Made by a program: the position numbers and the translations under genes. Source: Paenibacillus whitsoniae (GTDB taxonomy: Bacteria; Bacillota; Bacilli; Paenibacillales; NBRC-103111). From it: a DNA stretch of 32,376 nucleotides. Shown piece after piece: positions 15,301-23,110 of this stretch. The notes below the pieces were generated by a model, which worked only from the letters and a program-made list of their open reading frames with translations, ran no database searches and was not told where the DNA came from. Location: contig NZ_RXHU01000129.1 of the NCBI RefSeq assembly GCF_003955665.1, positions 1 through 32,376 on the forward strand, read 5' to 3'. The number at the start of each line of letters is the position of its first letter. The stretch's first letter is position 1.

Positions 15301-17159
15301 TGAATGATAACGGCGAGCTTACGACAAGCGTGTTGAAGGGGATGGCTCCGTTCTACCGGACGGTTGCGAACGATGACGGCACTTATTCGATCCAGGTGAT
15401 CAAAACCGGCAAGTTCTTATCGGTCAAGGATGAGATGGTCGGTGCCTACAACGTTATCAAAGCTGACGCCGCCCAGATTGGCGATCATGAGAAGTTCAAG
15501 ATGCTTGCCAGCGGCGTAGGTCCATTCTATCTGGCTTCGCCGAAATATGAGAACAGGATTGTGTATCAGGATGTTGCCGGTTCAGGCAACAACGCCGTAT
15601 TAACGCTTCGTCTTGGTGCGAAGAAACTGTCGCAAATTAAAGACACACCGGATGTTACAACGAATGAAAGATTGCTCTTTATGTACAATACGAAGGAAAT
15701 TGCCTTGACTGGCCTTGAAACGCCGCCGACCATTCCAGGCAGGCCGCAAAGCTTTGCAGCTGTGGCCCGTGACGGACAGGTAACGTTGAGCTGGCGTACA
15801 CCGTCCGATAATGGGGGCTCCGACATTACGAAGTATGAAGTATCGAAGGATAACGGCACTTTGTGGATGGATGCAGACACCCAGGCTGGACACACCTTCA
15901 CGGGCTTAACGAATGGCACGGTGTACTCGTTCAAGGTGCGGGCTGTCAACAGCGTCGGCAGCGGACTGTCGGCGGATGTGAAGGCTTCGCCGGCAACGGC
16001 AGAAAGCTCGCCCTCAGATCCAGAATCAGGAACGAGTCCAGCACCGGTTACAACCGGGCCGGTGGTGAAGGAAGAAGAGAAACAGCACGTATCACTCAAT
16101 GGCAATAGCGGCACGATGACCCGGGCGGATGACGGCAGCTACAGCCTGGTCAGCACTGCGGAGCAAATTAAAGCAGCGCTTGGCGGCAGCAGCGAATTGA
16201 TCATTCAGGCGCAAGACATTACGAATCTGACTGTGAAGCTCCCTGTTGCGGCGATGGGCACTGCGGCATTGACCGTGAAGTCTGATTTTGGAACGGTCAC
16301 ACTGTCAAATGGAGCGCTGCAGGAAATGGCGAAGCAGTACGGAGACACTCTCGTTCTTCGCATCCGCAAAGGAAGTTACGTCGTTGAATTGCTCAAGGAC
16401 GGTAAGTCGGCGGCGTACAACGACCCTGCTCATCCGTTGACGATTACGCTGCCTGTCCAGGTCGCAGAGGGACGCGATGCTTCGGAGTATGTTGTAGTGA
16501 AGAAGGAGAACGATCACAATGTGATTCTGCCGTTCGTTGTTGTCGGAAATGGCGATAGCGTGACCTTCGACGTGGCAGGGACGGGCACCTACGATGTGTT
16601 GGCCAATGGTCTCGCTTTCCAAGACGCGCCCTCAGCGAATTGGGCATCGAAGGATATCGCCTTTGTAACGGCGCGAAGACTGTTTGAAGGAACGGCTGAC
16701 CATGTATTCACCCCCGATGCTTCCATGACGCGGGCTATGTTCGCTCAGGTACTCGCCAATCTGGAGGGCGTTGACAGCAGTAGTGCAGGAGCGTCTGCAT
16801 TCTCCGATGTGGCGGACGGCACGTGGTATGCGGCGGCCGTGAACTGGGCGGCGAAGAACGGCATTGTGAGCGGGACCGCTGAAGGCCGGTTCAGCCCGGA
16901 TGCCAGCATTACGCGCGAGCAGATGGCGGTCATGCTGGACAAGTACTCTGTAAGCAAAGGATATAAGCTGAGCGCAACGACTAAGGCAGCGTTTACCGAT
17001 GGCGATAGCGTAAGTGCATGGGCGCAAGAAGCCGTTGACAGCCTTGCAGCGGCAGGCATTCTGAACGGCAAGGAAGGCGGTAACTTGGATCCGCAAGCGG
17101 GCGCCAGTCGTGCAGAGGTGGCTGCGGTGTTTGCGAAATGGATTCGGGCGTTAAATTAA
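12375..17159 (+). CDS. SLH-anchored multidomain polysaccharide lyase (alginate-lyase fold)
   Basis: This 1594-residue exported protein is probably displayed on the cell surface to cut uronic-acid polysaccharides. Domains in order: signal peptide 1-34 (cleavage near ANA-A); a DNRLRE/CBM96-like carbohydrate-binding module 37-212; a FIVAR-like helical domain 220-285; a beta-rich, fascin-like region about 295-480 and an fn3-like domain to 567; an alginate-lyase (alpha/alpha toroid) domain about 569-900 with LANGNWDLAAL (Asn741) and ETGRDQAHAML (Arg794, His798); another beta-rich, ligand-binding-like region about 960-1110; a fibronectin type III domain 1117-1210; a Ser/Pro/Glu linker; a beta domain; and three SLH repeats 1422-1594 with TRAM, TREQ and SRAE in place of the usual TRAE. 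The start is the ATG at 12375, seven bases after AAAGGAG. Substrate could be alginate, glucuronan or a related polymer. Confidence 0.85.
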   Translation: MKRLFMQAISLLLCVCVAFTSLLLGSAANVANAAGTTVSFQPTQDGFVSNFSGQGNTTNPTATKLIYGKSRHTYFKFDLSSIDTTRYAIGDMSMTLSFRKSHAANELIFTESESVLRGTNTAWTVTNVTYNNRPYEIAGTPSVSKNVTSIGEENLSIDLSTIFQNALNQGRKVVTIHLTTAKVDDGTVSASELYSSRNTTYPGPSLSVALGTPIVNDGVDRTALNAIIGQAEQLIETAYTPSSWAIVLTALNTAKDLRLTNTTQAEVNQAVASLQAAINNLVDAERPSKIAGPMMGNYYNNGTTAAMIMTMRNGDGKYVKVDPVTEKLSLTANAAEASPFALYVLDYFATVDHTEPEVGATRTAYSIKSLVNNKYLTIQNYFTAEEFLSNTHRYFNIVTGAQSGGSTDRTFEIKASAAVPGWNERFYIDQYATSGFYRIWSHLSTIRDDVSFNRYNVKMSETAMLSSTTASENTEYKFYFDLVTDKDQLDISQNVSGNSANLFWKPINGDTNPANYSVNTGTVTGIVYAGGLMHLALSNLSVGVHSYAVAYNRGGYQTSADVNVRIFNHPGILLTMNDLDSMKAHVLAKEEPWYSDYQRMLNSVSYGVASSDYQTTVFANVGRGGAPSDSGNIGYFEKGGNAAYFNALQWVITGDRQYADKAVDIVTQWANTLKVIDGRDRILGAGINAYKLASAAEIMKHYNGGYSGYSDADFKALQDMMINVVYPVIQDAAVPMLANGNWDLAALVSMMAIGVLCENTEIFDRAMFFYQDIHTNGSIFAYVNDAGQTMETGRDQAHAMLALGYMSEIALIAKSQQEDLYSLYNNRLAKAFEYLAKYNLYSKELYGVDVPFMAMPNVFADTSRGYYGVGFDRDSNGLNRGEIRPVFEQGLALYRNVPGVDLTWTERAAAASRPQGMVHFDNLNFGTLTYYNGEPLGTMSGPYFQLRTRWEPLYQRNWSTVNGEKVAETLNSYYDVNDNGELTTSVLKGMAPFYRTVANDDGTYSIQVIKTGKFLSVKDEMVGAYNVIKADAAQIGDHEKFKMLASGVGPFYLASPKYENRIVYQDVAGSGNNAVLTLRLGAKKLSQIKDTPDVTTNERLLFMYNTKEIALTGLETPPTIPGRPQSFAAVARDGQVTLSWRTPSDNGGSDITKYEVSKDNGTLWMDADTQAGHTFTGLTNGTVYSFKVRAVNSVGSGLSADVKASPATAESSPSDPESGTSPAPVTTGPVVKEEEKQHVSLNGNSGTMTRADDGSYSLVSTAEQIKAALGGSSELIIQAQDITNLTVKLPVAAMGTAALTVKSDFGTVTLSNGALQEMAKQYGDTLVLRIRKGSYVVELLKDGKSAAYNDPAHPLTITLPVQVAEGRDASEYVVVKKENDHNVILPFVVVGNGDSVTFDVAGTGTYDVLANGLAFQDAPSANWASKDIAFVTARRLFEGTADHVFTPDASMTRAMFAQVLANLEGVDSSSAGASAFSDVADGTWYAAAVNWAAKNGIVSGTAEGRFSPDASITREQMAVMLDKYSVSKGYKLSATTKAAFTDGDSVSAWAQEAVDSLAAAGILNGKEGGNLDPQAGASRAEVAAVFAKWIRALN

Positions 17160-17170
17160 ACGGTATGAAA

Positions 17171-17204
17171 AAAGAGCTAAGCGATGGATGTCGCTTAGCT
17201 CTTT
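17171..17204. terminator. bidirectional terminator between the lyase and beta-helix genes
   Basis: A perfect 14-bp stem, AAAGAGCTAAGCGA / TCGCTTAGCTCTTT, with a 6-base loop lies between convergent genes. The A run to its left gives a T tract for minus-strand transcripts; on the plus strand the T tract is only three to four bases. Confidence 0.85.
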
Positions 17205-17238
17205 GCCTTGTGAATCACTTGAAACGGAAGCTCGTTGT

Positions 17239-18270
17239 TTACTGAGTAACATTGGAACCGTCAATTTTCTTGAATCCGCTTGCATTTCCGCCATCGTCGA
17301 TATTGTTCTTCACTTCACCGTTCGAGCTGCTGCTATTGACCAAGATGCCGTACCCGCCATTATTTTTGACGGTATTCGAGTTGATTTTGAAGTTCGTCAC
17401 CCCTGTGGATTCACTGTTATAAATGATGCCGTCGCCTGATTTATTATCGTGGACGTTGTTATTCACGGTATCAATGTAACTGCTGTCAGCGACGCGAATT
17501 CCGCGGAAATAGTTGTTGTATACACTGTTGGAATCAATCGTAACATTATCCGAATACGAAATGTTGAGCCCATTTCCGGACGAGGAATAGCTCATTACGT
17601 TGTTTTTAACTAATACTTTGGATACTCTTCTTAAATACATGTTGTGCCAGTACAGATAGGAGCCGCCATTGTTGTTGAAGTCGCTGTTTTGGATCGTTAC
17701 GTTAGTGCTGCCTTTAATGTGGAGACCCATCGTGGAATTTTTAACTTTAAAGTTATCAAACAAAATTTTATCGTTGGAAGTATCTGGCCCTTGGATCAAT
17801 GCGCCGTAATTGGTAATGCTGTCATGATCAGGGTCGGTATCGGGGTCGATAAAGCTGTTTCCGTCGATCCCCAGATTTGTAACAATGACGTTAACCACAC
17901 CGCCTGACGTAGAAGTTGTTAATACGCCGTTGGCTCCGAGATTCGTACCGGCATTACGTTTAAGCACGGTCGAATTTTTTCCGGCACCGTTCAACGTGAC
18001 ATTGCTTTTTAAAACAAGGGGTGCGGTAATCGTATACTCGCCGGAAGCCAGCGTAACGGTTCCGCCTCCTGCACTGGAAGCGCTGTTAATGGCGCTTTGG
18101 ATGGTACTTGTAGAAGCCCCGACCGGAACGGATACATCGTGATTATGCTTTTGTGTGGGAAGTATGGGTTGGGTCGCTGTCGCACCTGCAGCATTAGGAA
18201 GAATGCCGACGCCGCATGAAATCGCTAAAGAAAGTGCAAATGCCGAAAGCTTACGATTTACTTTGCTCAT
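17239..18270 (-). CDS. secreted right-handed parallel beta-helix protein (pectate-lyase-like fold)
   Basis: This 343-residue exported protein has a signal peptide (MSKVNRKLSAFALSLAISCG, cleavage near AAGATA at about residue 30). It is followed by the typical opening of beta-helix carbohydrate enzymes: STIQSAINSASSAGGGTVTLASGEYTI, then LVLKSNVTLNGAG. After that come many short Asn/Ser/Val-rich coils of about 22 residues, such as NVTIQNSDFNNNG, KVLVKNNVMSYSS and NVTIDSNSVYNN, to the end. This fold is shared by pectate lyases, PL6 alginate lyases, polygalacturonases and uronan epimerases; no catalytic set is clear enough to choose among them. The ATG at 18270 follows GAGGAGG; the upstream ATG overlaps that site. 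It faces the SLH lyase, so the two may act on the same polymer. Confidence 0.82.
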   Translation of the reverse strand: MSKVNRKLSAFALSLAISCGVGILPNAAGATATQPILPTQKHNHDVSVPVGASTSTIQSAINSASSAGGGTVTLASGEYTITAPLVLKSNVTLNGAGKNSTVLKRNAGTNLGANGVLTTSTSGGVVNVIVTNLGIDGNSFIDPDTDPDHDSITNYGALIQGPDTSNDKILFDNFKVKNSTMGLHIKGSTNVTIQNSDFNNNGGSYLYWHNMYLRRVSKVLVKNNVMSYSSSGNGLNISYSDNVTIDSNSVYNNYFRGIRVADSSYIDTVNNNVHDNKSGDGIIYNSESTGVTNFKINSNTVKNNGGYGILVNSSSSNGEVKNNIDDGGNASGFKKIDGSNVTQ

Positions 18271-18312
18271 AATTAATTGCCTCCTCATTTTGAATATTAG
18301 ATTCTAAAATCT

Positions 18313-18707
18313 GTTACTACTTAGGTACTCGTCGAAGGAGGAAGAGGACAGGGGATGAGGAAGAGGAAGGAAGCCGACAAGGAAAATTCCTGCGTAAAGG
18401 CAGGCATTTTTCACAAAATTAGTTTTTTTTGCAAACTGCCTGCGATAAAGCAGTTTTTAGGCCAAACGTTGTCAACAAGTGGGCGCTCGCCCCAGATGCC
18501 TGCTTTTTTGCAGGCATTTGGTCGAAATCAGGAAGCGAAGAGGAAAATTACTGCCTTTTTGCAGGCTTGATGCTCAATCCGAAGGCCATCTCGGTTCCTC
18601 ATTCCCATGCTCAGTGCAGAAAACCAGCCTCTAGGCTGCTCTTATCCAATTCGCATTTCTCGAATAGAGTCAAGTCGCTTCATGTCTCCCGGTGCCTAAG
18701 TAGTTAC
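18313..18707. repeat. MITE-like non-coding element bounded by an inverted repeat
   Basis: GTTACTACTTAGGTAC at 18313-18328 and GTGCCTAAGTAGTTAC at 18692-18707 are inverted copies matching at 14 of 16 positions, 363 bases apart. Between them there is no credible gene, only purine-rich sequence and the cluster of short hairpin repeats at 18381-18570. No transposase is present and no target duplication is evident. It may be a non-autonomous mobile element, or two outward-facing regulatory sites. From 18708 to about 18880 I see nothing recognisable. Confidence 0.4.
18381..18570 (+). repeat. cluster of four degenerate hairpin repeats (CTGCC...GCAGG)
   Basis: Four hairpin units occur about 47-62 bases apart: CCTGCGTAAAGGCAGGCATTTTT from 18389, ACTGCCTGCGATAAAGCAGT from 18436, ATGCCTGC-TTTTTT-GCAGGCAT at 18496-18516, and ACTGCCTTTTTGCAGGCT from 18550. 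Units one and four share the lead-in GGAAAATT, and units one and three share the tail GGCATTT. Each looks like a small terminator-type stem. They are diverged and unevenly spaced, unlike a CRISPR array. Confidence 0.65.
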
Positions 18708-18925
18708 CCATTTCACCTCCTGACATGATCATAAGGCTGGCAACGTATCCGCAGCATCATTGATATTTAACGAAATCCACGTTTTCTGACGAAGACGGGC
18801 AGGTTCTTAAAAAAAGCGCGCTTCCTTGTTAAAAAACCGCACAATACCAAGGTTCTATATCCGATTTTTCTTTTTTCGGAGAATTCAGGTATACTAACAG
18901 GTGCACAAGAAAAAGGGGTGGCGTG

Positions 18926-19228
18926 ATGTTCACAATTACAAGTTACACCGTGGAAGCGGTCAGGGATCCGTTCGGTATTTTAGCCGGCCAGCGCTATGAG
19001 TTCAAAATCGAGATCGACGTCGAGGAGGACGACGAGCTGTATACGGAAAGCGGCTTGTATGTCAGAGTCATTTACAATGTGACCGAGGAGTCGGCCGGCA
19101 TTTTGAAATATGAGCTGTACGAGAAAACGACTGAGCTTTACTTGGATTTTGACCTGGAGGACGACGAAGTGGCTGAATTGGAGGCGTTCTGCAAGGCGCA
19201 CTACCTGGAAGGGCACGAAAGCGAATAA
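18926..19228 (+). CDS. DUF6509 family protein
   Basis: This small acidic protein of 100 residues belongs to a family found in Bacillus and Paenibacillus and known as DUF6509. The start FTITSYTVEAVRDPFGILAGQRYEFKIEIDVEEDDELY is characteristic. The rest alternates beta-strand-like stretches with a C-terminal Glu/Asp-rich helix (EDDEVAELEAFCKAHYLEGHESE). It has no signal peptide, no membrane segment and no known function. The ATG at 18926 follows AAAAAGGGG; a GTG one codon earlier is also possible. TATACT at 18890-18895 may be the -10 box. It stands alone and converges on the diguanylate cyclase gene. Confidence 0.75.
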   Translation: MFTITSYTVEAVRDPFGILAGQRYEFKIEIDVEEDDELYTESGLYVRVIYNVTEESAGILKYELYEKTTELYLDFDLEDDEVAELEAFCKAHYLEGHESE

Positions 19229-19244
19229 GAAAACTGGACGACAG

Positions 19245-19291
19245 AAAGGACCTTGCTCCCCGCGAATCGGCGGTGGAGACGAGGTCCTTTT
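19245..19291. terminator. bidirectional terminator between DUF6509 and GGDEF genes
   Basis: AAAGGACCT (19245-19253) pairs with AGGTCCTTT (19282-19290). The stem continues inward with imperfect CTCC/GGAG and CCG/CGG pairing, and a T run ends it. It lies between convergent genes. Confidence 0.75.
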
Positions 19292-19297
19292 GCGTGT

Positions 19298-20434
19298 TCA
19301 AGAATATTTCACGACTTTATTTTTACCGGTCGTCTTGGCTTTGTACATCGCTTCATCCGCCTGCTTGATCAACTCATCGGCGGTCAGCCCGTTCTTGTAC
19401 TTGCTGTACCCGATGCTGGCGGTGACGATCGTTTCTTTCTCGATGCGGCTGCGGATGCGTTCGGCGAAGCTTTCCATTTTCACGCCGGGATCGGACACCA
19501 TAACGACCATTTCCTCACCGCCGTAGCGGCCGGCAATGCCGCATTCTTCCGCTTCTTCTTTCATAATCTGAGCCACCTGCTTCAGCACCTGGTCCCCCAT
19601 TTGGTGGCCTTGCGTGTCGTTCAGCTTTTTAAAGTTGTCAATATCGCTAAACAGCACGGCTATCGGAATATGCCGCTGAATATGCTGGGAGACCCGGGTA
19701 TAGAAAAACTTGCGGTTATAAAGCCGGGTAAGACCGTCGGTAATGGAGGAATTATAAATCGCCTGCATCAGCTCGACCACCCGCTCAAACAGCAGCAGGA
19801 AGAGCAGGAAATAGTACACAATCGGCAGCACGTTGCCCGCCAGCGTCAGCGCTGGTTGAGCGCTTCCATACATGTAGGTATTCATTAGATGCACCAATTG
19901 TTGGGCAAAAAAGATCGTGAGCGCAAGCTGATATTTCATCTGCTGCCCGATGTACGGCGGAATCATATAGAAGCATAGGAAAATGATGACAAATATATAC
20001 AGCTCAAACCCGATGTCCTGCAAAAGACGCACCTGCTGCTCGGTCCCGCTGTACAGCTGAGGTATGCTGAAATGCAGCACAGACACGACGAAGCCCATGA
20101 CGATCAGGCCGTAGAAAAAGATGTACTGTCTGCGGCTCGTACGATTATATAACTGGTAAATTCCCATATTAATAAGTACAAACGAAATAATGCCAAGCAT
20201 GTGCAGCGTATAACTGGTAAGGGAAGGGTTGTAACTCCGTAGTGCCAGTGCCATCTGGAGCAGATGATGGATGCCGACAATGACGAGGGAAATCGTCATG
20301 GACATGTAGCCTTTCTTCCTTCTGTCCAGAAATAATCGGAGCGATATGACAAACATCAGTGTAACAATCACAGCAACAATTGCGTTGGAAATCCAAGCGG
20401 CCAATTCACCATAGAGCAGATCGTGAACGTTCAT
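19298..20434 (-). CDS. membrane-bound diguanylate cyclase (GGDEF)
   Basis: This 378-residue protein should make cyclic di-GMP from two GTP. The N-terminal 210 residues are hydrophobic with about six membrane segments (for example AIVAVIVTLMFVISLRLFL, ISLVIVGIHHLLQMAL, YIFVIIFLCFYMIPPYI), a sensor of unknown signal. The GGDEF domain follows from about residue 215: SDIDNFKKLNDTQGHQMGD, then RYGGEEMVVMV with the active GGEEM signature, and ASIGYSKYK...ADEAMYKAKTTGKN at the end. The RxxD inhibitory I-site that should sit just before GGEE is absent (ExxG there). The ATG at 20434 follows GGAGGG. A minus-strand TATAAT at 20478-20483 could be its -10 box. Confidence 0.92.
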   Translation of the reverse strand: MNVHDLLYGELAAWISNAIVAVIVTLMFVISLRLFLDRRKKGYMSMTISLVIVGIHHLLQMALALRSYNPSLTSYTLHMLGIISFVLINMGIYQLYNRTSRRQYIFFYGLIVMGFVVSVLHFSIPQLYSGTEQQVRLLQDIGFELYIFVIIFLCFYMIPPYIGQQMKYQLALTIFFAQQLVHLMNTYMYGSAQPALTLAGNVLPIVYYFLLFLLLFERVVELMQAIYNSSITDGLTRLYNRKFFYTRVSQHIQRHIPIAVLFSDIDNFKKLNDTQGHQMGDQVLKQVAQIMKEEAEECGIAGRYGGEEMVVMVSDPGVKMESFAERIRSRIEKETIVTASIGYSKYKNGLTADELIKQADEAMYKAKTTGKNKVVKYS

Positions 20435-20606
20435 GCGGCCCTCCAGCTTATCTGATTTTTCGACAAAGATAGACTCTATTATATAGGAAAATCGACGGTC
20501 GGCATAGAACAGATTCAGGGGAATACGCGGTGTTCTCTTTTCTAATTGATGGACACAAGTTACAATAAGAAGGAAAGCTGAAGGATTTTGGAGAGGGGCT
20601 CATGCA

Positions 20607-21785
20607 ATGAACATCTTGCAAGCTTTATTTTTCCCGCCGGAACAGCCGGGTGGGGTGTCATCCATGGTTCCCTATATTTTGGAACGATTTAATAGAAAAG
20701 GCTGGGAAATGGAACTGTTCTCGCTGCCCAAGCGGATTCGCGGCAAAGGCACGGAGGATGTGAATTTCACGACGTTCGACTGGCGCAAATATGCAGGCAA
20801 CCCGATTGTCGATAAATATATACAAACCTACAAGGATTACGTCTGGTGGACCAAGCTGCGCATCAAGAAAAAGTATGACATCATTCACGCGCATCATCCG
20901 ATCGCGGGGCTGGCCATGAAGCAGATATTCCCGGATACCCCGGTTATTCTAACGATTCACTCCTCATTCGAACGAGAATTGATGCTCAATGGCCGCATTC
21001 AGGAAAATGGGGTTGAACATCAATTTCTGACGCAAATTTACGGCGAGCTGGAAGCGAAAGTAGATCAGATCATTACGGTGTCCAATTCGTTCAAGATGTA
21101 CATGTCGGATTACGTGCAGGACAGCGAGCGGATCGGGGTGATTCCGAACGGCTTTGACGAGAAGCGGTTTCGTCCGATTTCGCACGAAAATCATATCACG
21201 CAGTTTATTACGGTATGCCGGCTCGTGCCTGCGAAAGGGCTTGATACGCTAATCATCGCATGCGGCGAGCTGAAAAAGAGGGGCCACCCCTTCGTGCTGC
21301 ACATTATCGGAGACGGCCCAAGCCGTGAGGAACTGGAAAAATTAGCAATCGAACACAATGTGTACGAGGATACGATTTTTTATGGGTATATGCTGCATCC
21401 GGAAGAGTTCATGCCGTTCTTTGACGTGTTCGTGCTGCCTTCCCGGGCGGAGGCGTTCGGCTCGGTGTTCGCTGAGGCGGCCTTATGCTGGCTGGCGCTG
21501 ATCGGCACGAATGTCGGCGGGATTGCCGAGCAGATCGAGCACGGCTACAACGGACTGCTTGTGCCTGTCGGGGATGCGCTGGCGCTTAGCCATGCGATGG
21601 AGAAAGTGATCATCGATCCCAGCTACCGGTACAATCTGGCCCGCGCTGCTTGGGAAAAGTCGAAAAAGTCGTATTCTCTCAACCGGGTGCTTCGGCAGCT
21701 CAAGAGTGTGTATGAGCGCTATCAGCACCCAGTAGCGGATTCGGAGCTGACGGGCGCAGCCCAGCAGCCGAAATCGGAGGAATAA
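20607..21785 (+). CDS. glycosyltransferase family 4
   Basis: This 392-residue GT-B retaining glycosyltransferase transfers a sugar from a nucleotide-sugar donor, probably to a cell-surface glycan or lipid. The N-terminal acceptor half starts FFPPEQPGGVSSMVPYIL with the glycine-rich loop, then YDIIHAHHPIAGLA. The donor half contains ITVSNSFK, VIPNGFDEKRFRP, FITVCRLVPAKGLDTLI, LHIIGDGPSREEL and the EX7E motif at Glu282-Glu290 (EAFGSVFAE). There is no signal peptide or membrane segment. GAGAGGGG precedes the ATG at 20607. Only 44 bases and no terminator separate it from the yhaO-like gene. Donor and acceptor cannot be predicted. Confidence 0.9.
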   Translation: MNILQALFFPPEQPGGVSSMVPYILERFNRKGWEMELFSLPKRIRGKGTEDVNFTTFDWRKYAGNPIVDKYIQTYKDYVWWTKLRIKKKYDIIHAHHPIAGLAMKQIFPDTPVILTIHSSFERELMLNGRIQENGVEHQFLTQIYGELEAKVDQIITVSNSFKMYMSDYVQDSERIGVIPNGFDEKRFRPISHENHITQFITVCRLVPAKGLDTLIIACGELKKRGHPFVLHIIGDGPSREELEKLAIEHNVYEDTIFYGYMLHPEEFMPFFDVFVLPSRAEAFGSVFAEAALCWLALIGTNVGGIAEQIEHGYNGLLVPVGDALALSHAMEKVIIDPSYRYNLARAAWEKSKKSYSLNRVLRQLKSVYERYQHPVADSELTGAAQQPKSEE

Positions 21786-21829
21786 GGGAGCTTTCCGAAA
21801 GTCGCAGAAAGGAAGGAAGGCGAAGAAGC

Positions 21830-23110
21830 ATGAAGCGATTGCGGTTTCTGCATGCGGCCGACTTGCATCTGGATAGTCCGTTCAAAGGCATGTCGGCGCT
21901 GCCGGAACGCATCCGGGAGCGGGTGCGCGAGTCGACGTTCGATGCGCTGGGGGAGCTGGTGAGGCTTGCGATTCGGGAGCGGGTGGATTTTGTCCTGATC
22001 GCCGGCGATGTGTACGATGTGGCGGATCGGTCGCTTAGGGCGCAAATCCGATTTCAGCAAGCCGTGGAACAATTGTCTTTGCAAAGCATACCGACCTATC
22101 TCATACATGGAAATCACGATCCGCAGGATGGACGCGCTGCACAGCTGGATTGGCCGGCAGACGTTCATTTTTTTGCGTGCGATAAGGTGGAAACGGTACA
22201 GGTGGTAAAAGAAGGACGCGGGGTCATTGCCGAAGTGCACGGTATTTCATATGGGACGGCGGCGGTGACGGACAATTTGGCGCTGCGGTTTACAAAAGGG
22301 AGCAAGCCCGTCTATCAGATTGGGCTGCTGCATACGAATGTCGATGGCGATGCGAATCACGATAACTATGCGCCTTGCACCAAACAGGATTTGCAGAGGG
22401 CGGGTATGGATTATTGGGCGCTTGGGCACGTGCATACGCGGCAAATTATCCAGACGCAAGGGCCTGTCATTGTGTATCCCGGCAACCTGCAAGGGCGCAG
22501 CATTCGCGAGCAGGGGCCGCGCGGTGCGTACGTGGTGGACGTCAGTGAAGATGGACGAGCTGAGTTGGCATTTACGGCGCTTGATGCCGTGCGTTGGTAT
22601 GAAGAAACCGTAGACACGGCGGCAATCGCGACGGAACAGAGTCTCAAGGATGCGCTTGGCGATGTGTTAGACCGCGTGCGCGGCATGGCCGATGGCCGGG
22701 CCGCAATCGTACGCATCGTACTCGCAGGGCGAAGCGCGCTGCACCGCCTGCTGCGGCAAGGACAGGGGCGGGCGCTCCAGGAGCTGGTCGATGCGCTGCG
22801 GGAAGAGGAAGCGGACCAAGACCGCTTTGTATGGATCGAATCCGTCGTCGATCGGACGGCGAGTGAGCTGGATTTGGCGGCACTGTCCGGGGAGCACAGT
22901 TTTCTCGGCGATTTGCTGCGGTATGCGAACGGACTCCAGCTGGATGAGGCGGCGCTGCAGGCGTTCGCGGATGAAGCGCTGTCTGCGCTTCAAGGACTGC
23001 CGCAGAGTGTAAGGGGTGGCGCGGACGCTGAACAACTGCGGGCGTGGCTGCGCGCGGCGCAGCAGCTTGCCGCGGATTTGCTGACGGAGGAAGGAGGGCG
23101 GCGCGAATGA
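21830..23110 (+). CDS. yhaO: YhaO/SbcD-like metallophosphoesterase (DNA exonuclease)
   Basis: This 426-residue Mre11/SbcD-family calcineurin-like nuclease is the partner of the next gene's Rad50/SbcC-like ATPase. All metal-binding motifs appear in order: HAADLHLDSPF (residues 8-18), IAGDVYDVAD, HGNHDPQDG, LLHTNVDG and ALGHVHTRQ, ending with VYPGNLQGRSIREQGPRGA. The C-terminal 170 residues form a capping/interaction region rich in Leu, Arg and Asp. The layout matches B. subtilis YhaO rather than SbcD proper. Its stop codon overlaps the start of the yhaN-like gene (ATGA), showing tight coupling. Confidence 0.9.
   Translation: MKRLRFLHAADLHLDSPFKGMSALPERIRERVRESTFDALGELVRLAIRERVDFVLIAGDVYDVADRSLRAQIRFQQAVEQLSLQSIPTYLIHGNHDPQDGRAAQLDWPADVHFFACDKVETVQVVKEGRGVIAEVHGISYGTAAVTDNLALRFTKGSKPVYQIGLLHTNVDGDANHDNYAPCTKQDLQRAGMDYWALGHVHTRQIIQTQGPVIVYPGNLQGRSIREQGPRGAYVVDVSEDGRAELAFTALDAVRWYEETVDTAAIATEQSLKDALGDVLDRVRGMADGRAAIVRIVLAGRSALHRLLRQGQGRALQELVDALREEEADQDRFVWIESVVDRTASELDLAALSGEHSFLGDLLRYANGLQLDEAALQAFADEALSALQGLPQSVRGGADAEQLRAWLRAAQQLAADLLTEEGGRRE

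Noticed and set aside
18381..18570. Possible CRISPR array in the hairpin cluster
   Set aside because: The units are diverged and unevenly spaced, there are no cas genes, and repeats are separated by related rather than unique sequence.
18355..18728. Two overlapping plus-strand frames (71 and 99 codons) in the repeat element
   Set aside because: They translate the hairpin repeats, lack ribosome sites and show no protein-like features.
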